Source of the DNA: Pseudomonas sp. LS1212
GTDB lineage: Bacteria > Pseudomonadota > Gammaproteobacteria > Pseudomonadales > Pseudomonadaceae
NCBI RefSeq assembly: GCF_024741815.1
Contig: NZ_CP102951.1
Span: forward strand, 2,557,001 to 2,621,000
Direction of reading: 5' to 3'
Length of the DNA: 64,000 nucleotides
Below are positions 60,773-64,000 of the stretch, in pieces. The position numbers and the translations under genes were made by a program. The notes beneath the pieces were generated by a model. The model did no database searches. It worked only from the letters and a program-made list of their open reading frames with translations, and was not told where the DNA came from. How positions within the stretch are numbered: the first letter of the stretch is position 1; the number at the start of each line of letters is the position of its first letter.

Positions 60773-62392
60773 TCAGAAAATGTAATCAGTCGTGAGAAAA
60801 CTCGACTCGCGATTACGAATGATCTCGCTGATCAGCTCTTTATTGCTCTCCTGAAACCTGGTCGCCACCAGCGTACGGATCGAAAAGGTCCGCAGCGCAT
60901 CGTGAACCGAGAGCGTGCCCTCGGCCGAGTTCTTGCGGCCGTTGAAGGGGAAGGTGTCCGGCCCGCGCTGGCACTGGGCATTGATGTTGATGCGCCCGAC
61001 CTGGTTGGCAAAAGTATCGACCAATCGCCCGACCTGGGCTGAGTCGGTGCCGAAAATACTCAGCTGCTGGCCGAAATCCGACTCCAGGACATAGTCGATG
61101 ACCGTCTCCAGGTCGCGATAGGGCACCACGGGCACCACCGGGCCGAACTGTTCTTCGTGATACACCCGCATCGCCGGGCTGACCGGGTACAACACGGCAG
61201 GGTAGAAGAACGATCCACGGGTCTGGCCACCCCCTTCATTGACGACCCTGGCACCCTTGTCGATGGCATCGGCCACCAGTGTGTTGAGGTAGTCGGTCTT
61301 GCCTGGCTCGGGCAGCGGGGTCAGGGCCACGCCTGGTTCCCACGGCATGCCCGGCTTGAGGCTGGCCAGCTTGTGGTTGAATTTTTCGATGAAACTGTCG
61401 ACCACTTGTTCGTGGACAAAGAGGATTTTCAAGGCGGTGCAACGTTGGCCGTTGAACGACAGGGAGCCGGTAACGGCTTCGTTGACGGCATTGTCCAGAT
61501 CGACCTCGGGCAGCACGATGCCCGGGTTCTTGGCATCCAGGCCCAGCGCTGCACGCAGGCGGTGAGGGCGCGGGTGCAGTTTTTTCAGGTCGCTGGCGGC
61601 CTTGTTGGTACCGATGAAGGCGAAGATATCGATCTTGCCACTGGCCATCAGGGCGCTGACGGTTTCCCGGCCACGGCCATAGATAACGTTGATCACCCCG
61701 GCCGGAAAGCTGTCGCGGAACGCTTCCAGCAGCGGGCGTATCAACAACACGCCGAATTTGGCCGGCTTGAACACCACCGTGTTACCCATGATCAGCGCCG
61801 GGATCAGGGTGGTGAAGGTCTCGTTCAGCGGGTAGTTGTAGGGGCCCATGCACAAGGCAACGCCCAGCGGGACGCGACGGATCTGGCCGAGGGTGTCCTG
61901 TTCGAGTTCAAAGCGGCTGGAGCGACGATCGAGATCCTTCAGGGCATTGATGGTATCGACGATGTAGTCGCAGGTGCGGTCGAACTCCTTTTCCGAGTCC
62001 TTGAGGTTCTTGCCGATTTCCCACATCAGCAACTTGACCACGGCTGCGCGTTGCTCGCGCATCCGCGCCAGGAAGGCTTCGACGTGCTGGATACGTTCGG
62101 CCACGCGCATCGTCGGCCAGGCACCCTGGCCTTTGTCGTAGGCGCGCACGGCGGCGTCAAGTGCGGTCAGGGCGGTCTCGGCGTCGAGCAGCGGCGTGCT
62201 GCCCAGAATCACTTGTTCATCCCCGTTCGCAGTGCGAAGGTAGACCGGGCTGCGCACCGGCGCCAGCGGCCCTTGCCAGCGCTGCAGCGCGCCGTCGACC
62301 AAGTACTCACGCTGCTCGATGGGAGAGCCAGGACGGTAGGCTTCAGGAATGTCCGCGGCGGCGGGGAACAACCGATCGAGAGTATTTTCCAC
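60773..62392 (-). CDS. NADP-dependent glyceraldehyde-3-phosphate dehydrogenase (GapN/ALDH11 type)
   Basis: About 539 residues from a GTG at 62392 (GAGGTG upstream); an ATG at 62437 is an alternative. LFPAAADIPEAYRP at the start, GVALCMGPYNYPLNETFTT, the ALDH11-type FAFIGTNKAASDL, and the nucleophile Cys in NGQRCTALKI. The C-terminus (QCQRGPDTFPFNGRKNSAEG) is typical of ALDH11. It would oxidise glyceraldehyde 3-phosphate directly to 3-phosphoglycerate, giving NADPH. Monocistronic, preceded by REP sequences at its 3' side. Confidence 0.87.
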   Translation of the reverse strand: MENTLDRLFPAAADIPEAYRPGSPIEQREYLVDGALQRWQGPLAPVRSPVYLRTANGDEQVILGSTPLLDAETALTALDAAVRAYDKGQGAWPTMRVAERIQHVEAFLARMREQRAAVVKLLMWEIGKNLKDSEKEFDRTCDYIVDTINALKDLDRRSSRFELEQDTLGQIRRVPLGVALCMGPYNYPLNETFTTLIPALIMGNTVVFKPAKFGVLLIRPLLEAFRDSFPAGVINVIYGRGRETVSALMASGKIDIFAFIGTNKAASDLKKLHPRPHRLRAALGLDAKNPGIVLPEVDLDNAVNEAVTGSLSFNGQRCTALKILFVHEQVVDSFIEKFNHKLASLKPGMPWEPGVALTPLPEPGKTDYLNTLVADAIDKGARVVNEGGGQTRGSFFYPAVLYPVSPAMRVYHEEQFGPVVPVVPYRDLETVIDYVLESDFGQQLSIFGTDSAQVGRLVDTFANQVGRININAQCQRGPDTFPFNGRKNSAEGTLSVHDALRTFSIRTLVATRFQESNKELISEIIRNRESSFLTTDYIF

Positions 62393-62575
62393 AGCGTTGC
62401 ACCTCGTATTATTGTGATGAATCGTTTCAGCCAGCATAACTCCATCATCGGGGAAAACGCCATAGGCACTCAATTTCGGCGATGACCTGCCGATAGCCCG
62501 AGAGAGTGATAGCTCGGGTATACAAGGCGTACATCCCAGCATCTGTTCCAGCGTGCGCAGGCTTTTGGCCGTTCC

Positions 62576-63635
62576 TTGGCCGTGCGACTGCTGCCTGTCG
62601 GTTTTCTGCTGCTGGGCAGCACCCTATCGGTGAACGATGTGCTCAGGGACGTGTACCCGCTCAAGGGCAACGAACGCATCCTGGGCCTGGACTATCGGCG
62701 GCTGCCGGATCAATACCCGCTGCTGCAGCGTGCCCGGGCGAACCGCAGTCCGATCCTGGCCGGCCCGGTGGCGGCGGGACCGCGTGGCGGTTGGCCGCAG
62801 TTGTCACTGTTGTCGTCGGCTCTGTTTCTCTTCGCACTGAGCAGTACCGGGCTGTTCAGCCTGTTCGCGGTGCAATTGAGCCGCGGCAATCGCCTGATCA
62901 AGAACCGCAATAAAGAATTGCACAGTCAGAAGGAAAAATTGCGTCTGGCCGGTGTCGAGCTGGAGCGGCTGGCGCACTACGATGCGCTGACCGGCCTGCC
63001 CAATCGCGTACTGTTCAACGACGGCATCGCCCTGTGCCCCGGACATGGCACCACCACCGAACAGCTATTGCGCCATGCGGACACGGCCATGTACGGCGCC
63101 AAGGAAAACGGCCGCAATGATTACCGCTATTTCCGCAGTGAAATGACCGAGCGGATTCATCAGCGCCTGACCCAGGAACGCGCGTTGCGCCGGGCGCTGG
63201 AGAACAACGAGTTTGAGGTCTGGTACCAGCGTCACCGAAAGCGTGATCATGGAAAGCCCCAAACAGGCCAGGACGGTGCTCGCCGCTATCCAGCAGATGG
63301 ACGTGACCACCGCCATCGGTGATTTCGGTACTGGTTATTCTTCGCTCGCCTACCTGAAACTGCTACCGATCGATCACTTGAAGATCGACCGGGCATTCAT
63401 CCACGACCTGCCGCACGACGAGAACGATGTCGCCATTACCCGGGCGATCATCAATATCGGCCATGCGCTGGGCTTCAAGATCACCGCCGAGGGCATCGAG
63501 ACCCGCGAACAGTTTGAATTTCTGCGCAATGCAGGGTGCGATCAGGGGCAGGGCTATCTGATCGCCAGGCCCATGCCGGCCGTAGCGTTCGAAGCCTGGA
63601 TGGGCCAAGAGCGTCGGGTTGGACAGGGCCCGTGA
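62576..63635 (+). pseudogene. GGDEF-EAL protein remnant with deletions and a frameshift
   Basis: A sensor-like N-terminus (one membrane helix, SSALFLFALSSTGLFSLFAV) leads into a GGDEF domain that starts correctly (HYDALTGLPNRVLFND) but jumps straight to GIALCPGHG; the segment with the GGDEF active site is missing. The EAL domain begins (EFEVWYQ) and then loses its frame near 63225. It resumes in another frame with VTESVIMESP, IGDFGTGYSSLAYLKLLP and KIDRAFIHDL; the EAL motif segment is missing too. It cannot make or break cyclic di-GMP as it stands. Confidence 0.8.
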
Positions 63636-63828
63636 AACCTTCGCCGAGGCAGCCGACGCGCTCGGCGATAACGCCGTATTCGATCATGCCGACGTGATCC
63701 TGCAGCGCGGCACCAGTGCCGATCGGCAATTGCGCCAGGAGGCTGCACAGGCCAGGGCCGGCATACCCCTGGCGCTTTCGCTTGAGCGCATCGTCGATCA
63801 GCTGCTGATTGAAACCGCCACCGTTTAA
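63636..63828 (+). pseudogene. C-terminal remnant of a carboxylate-amine ligase (YbdK/GCS2-like)
   Basis: The frame to the TAA at 63826 reads ...DVILQRGTSADRQLRQEA...SLERIVDQLLIETATV. GTSADRQL followed by a closing IVDxLIxETA helix is the end of GCS2-type carboxylate-amine ligases. No other part of that gene is present, and there is no start signal. It directly follows the GGDEF-EAL remnant, so 62.5-63.8 kb looks like a deletion scar with leftovers of two genes. Confidence 0.5.
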
Positions 63829-63912
63829 GGGCGCTCAATCGGCTTTTCCATGATCGGAGGAGCCCCTGCGGGACTCCCCCGGCGATCTCGAAATGCTGCG
63901 CCTGCGGTCAAA

Positions 63913-64000
63913 TCAGAAGGTGATTTCCATGTTCACCGTTGGCGTAGAGGTACGGCTGCCTTGCCCGCCATCCACGCCGAACTTGTTGTGCCAGTACTCG
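63913..64000 (-). CDS. Tsx-like outer membrane channel, C-terminal part (partial)
   Basis: On the minus strand the last 28 residues before the stop read EYWHNKFGVDGGQGS...TVNMEITF. This ends in the Phe of outer membrane barrels and matches the end of the protein at 22151 (EYWRHKYG...). The rest is outside the window. A short hairpin, GGAGCCCC-tgc-GGGACTCC (about 63867-63885), lies past the stop and may terminate it. Confidence 0.7.
   Translation of the reverse strand, partial: EYWHNKFGVDGGQGSRTSTPTVNMEITF

Overview
The window reads as a chromosome segment of a Pseudomonas of the fluorescens/putida type. Support for this: high-GC coding, typical Pseudomonas REP hairpins (55242-55323, 60666-60716), a DUF1652 gene, a FAN1 nuclease gene, an AruH-type arginine transaminase, and the amaA/amaB/hglS lysine genes. 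It is mostly accessory catabolic DNA with one integrated element near the left end.

Layout. (1) 1-1744: tail of a MocR-type regulator, an isochorismatase-like hydrolase (minus strand) and a pirin C-terminal remnant. (2) About 1745-12610: a compact integrated element, almost all on the minus strand. It has a P4-type integrase, an AlpA-type regulator driven by a clear promoter, a primase-helicase, an iteron-rich and AT-rich intergenic region that looks like a replication origin, and a tightly coupled run of small genes. That run ends in scaffold-like, decoration-like and terminase-small-subunit-like proteins. No large terminase, portal, capsid or tail gene is present, so it fits a phage satellite better than a prophage. 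(3) 12.7-16.2 kb: two more isochorismatase-like hydrolases (the first damaged at its 5' end), OsmC, pirin and a TetR regulator. (4) 16.3-23.0 kb: a TetR-controlled aromatic or ring-cleavage operon: fumarylacetoacetate hydrolase (frameshifted), extradiol dioxygenase, nitroreductase, MFS transporter, MmsA-type dehydrogenase, Tsx-like outer membrane channel.

(5) 23.1-31.8 kb: a nearly complete L-pipecolate/D-lysine pathway. AmaA oxidises pipecolate, AmaB makes 2-aminoadipate, a class III transaminase makes 2-oxoadipate and HglS makes D-2-hydroxyglutarate. An APC permease and a LysR regulator accompany it, and an 11-bp palindrome is shared by the amaB/lysR and amaA upstream regions. (6) 32.0-50.9 kb: a large catabolic locus that I do not recognise as a described pathway. 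It has a TetR regulator with two matching 23-bp operators, two SDRs, HyuA/HyuB, an aminotransferase, a uronate-dehydrogenase-like protein, an FAD oxidase, an AruI-like ThDP enzyme, a semialdehyde dehydrogenase, a GntR/FCD regulator and a five-gene branched-chain-type ABC importer. (7) 51.0-64.0 kb: core-like genes (FAN1, pgm, pirin, UvrD-like helicase, DUF1652, aruH, GapN-like dehydrogenase) mixed with decay: an internally deleted DinG/XPD-like helicase, a GGDEF-EAL remnant and a carboxylate-amine ligase tail. It ends in a second Tsx-like channel gene cut by the window edge.

All functional calls are from reading the protein sequences. No database search was run, and lengths and residues of known homologues are from memory.
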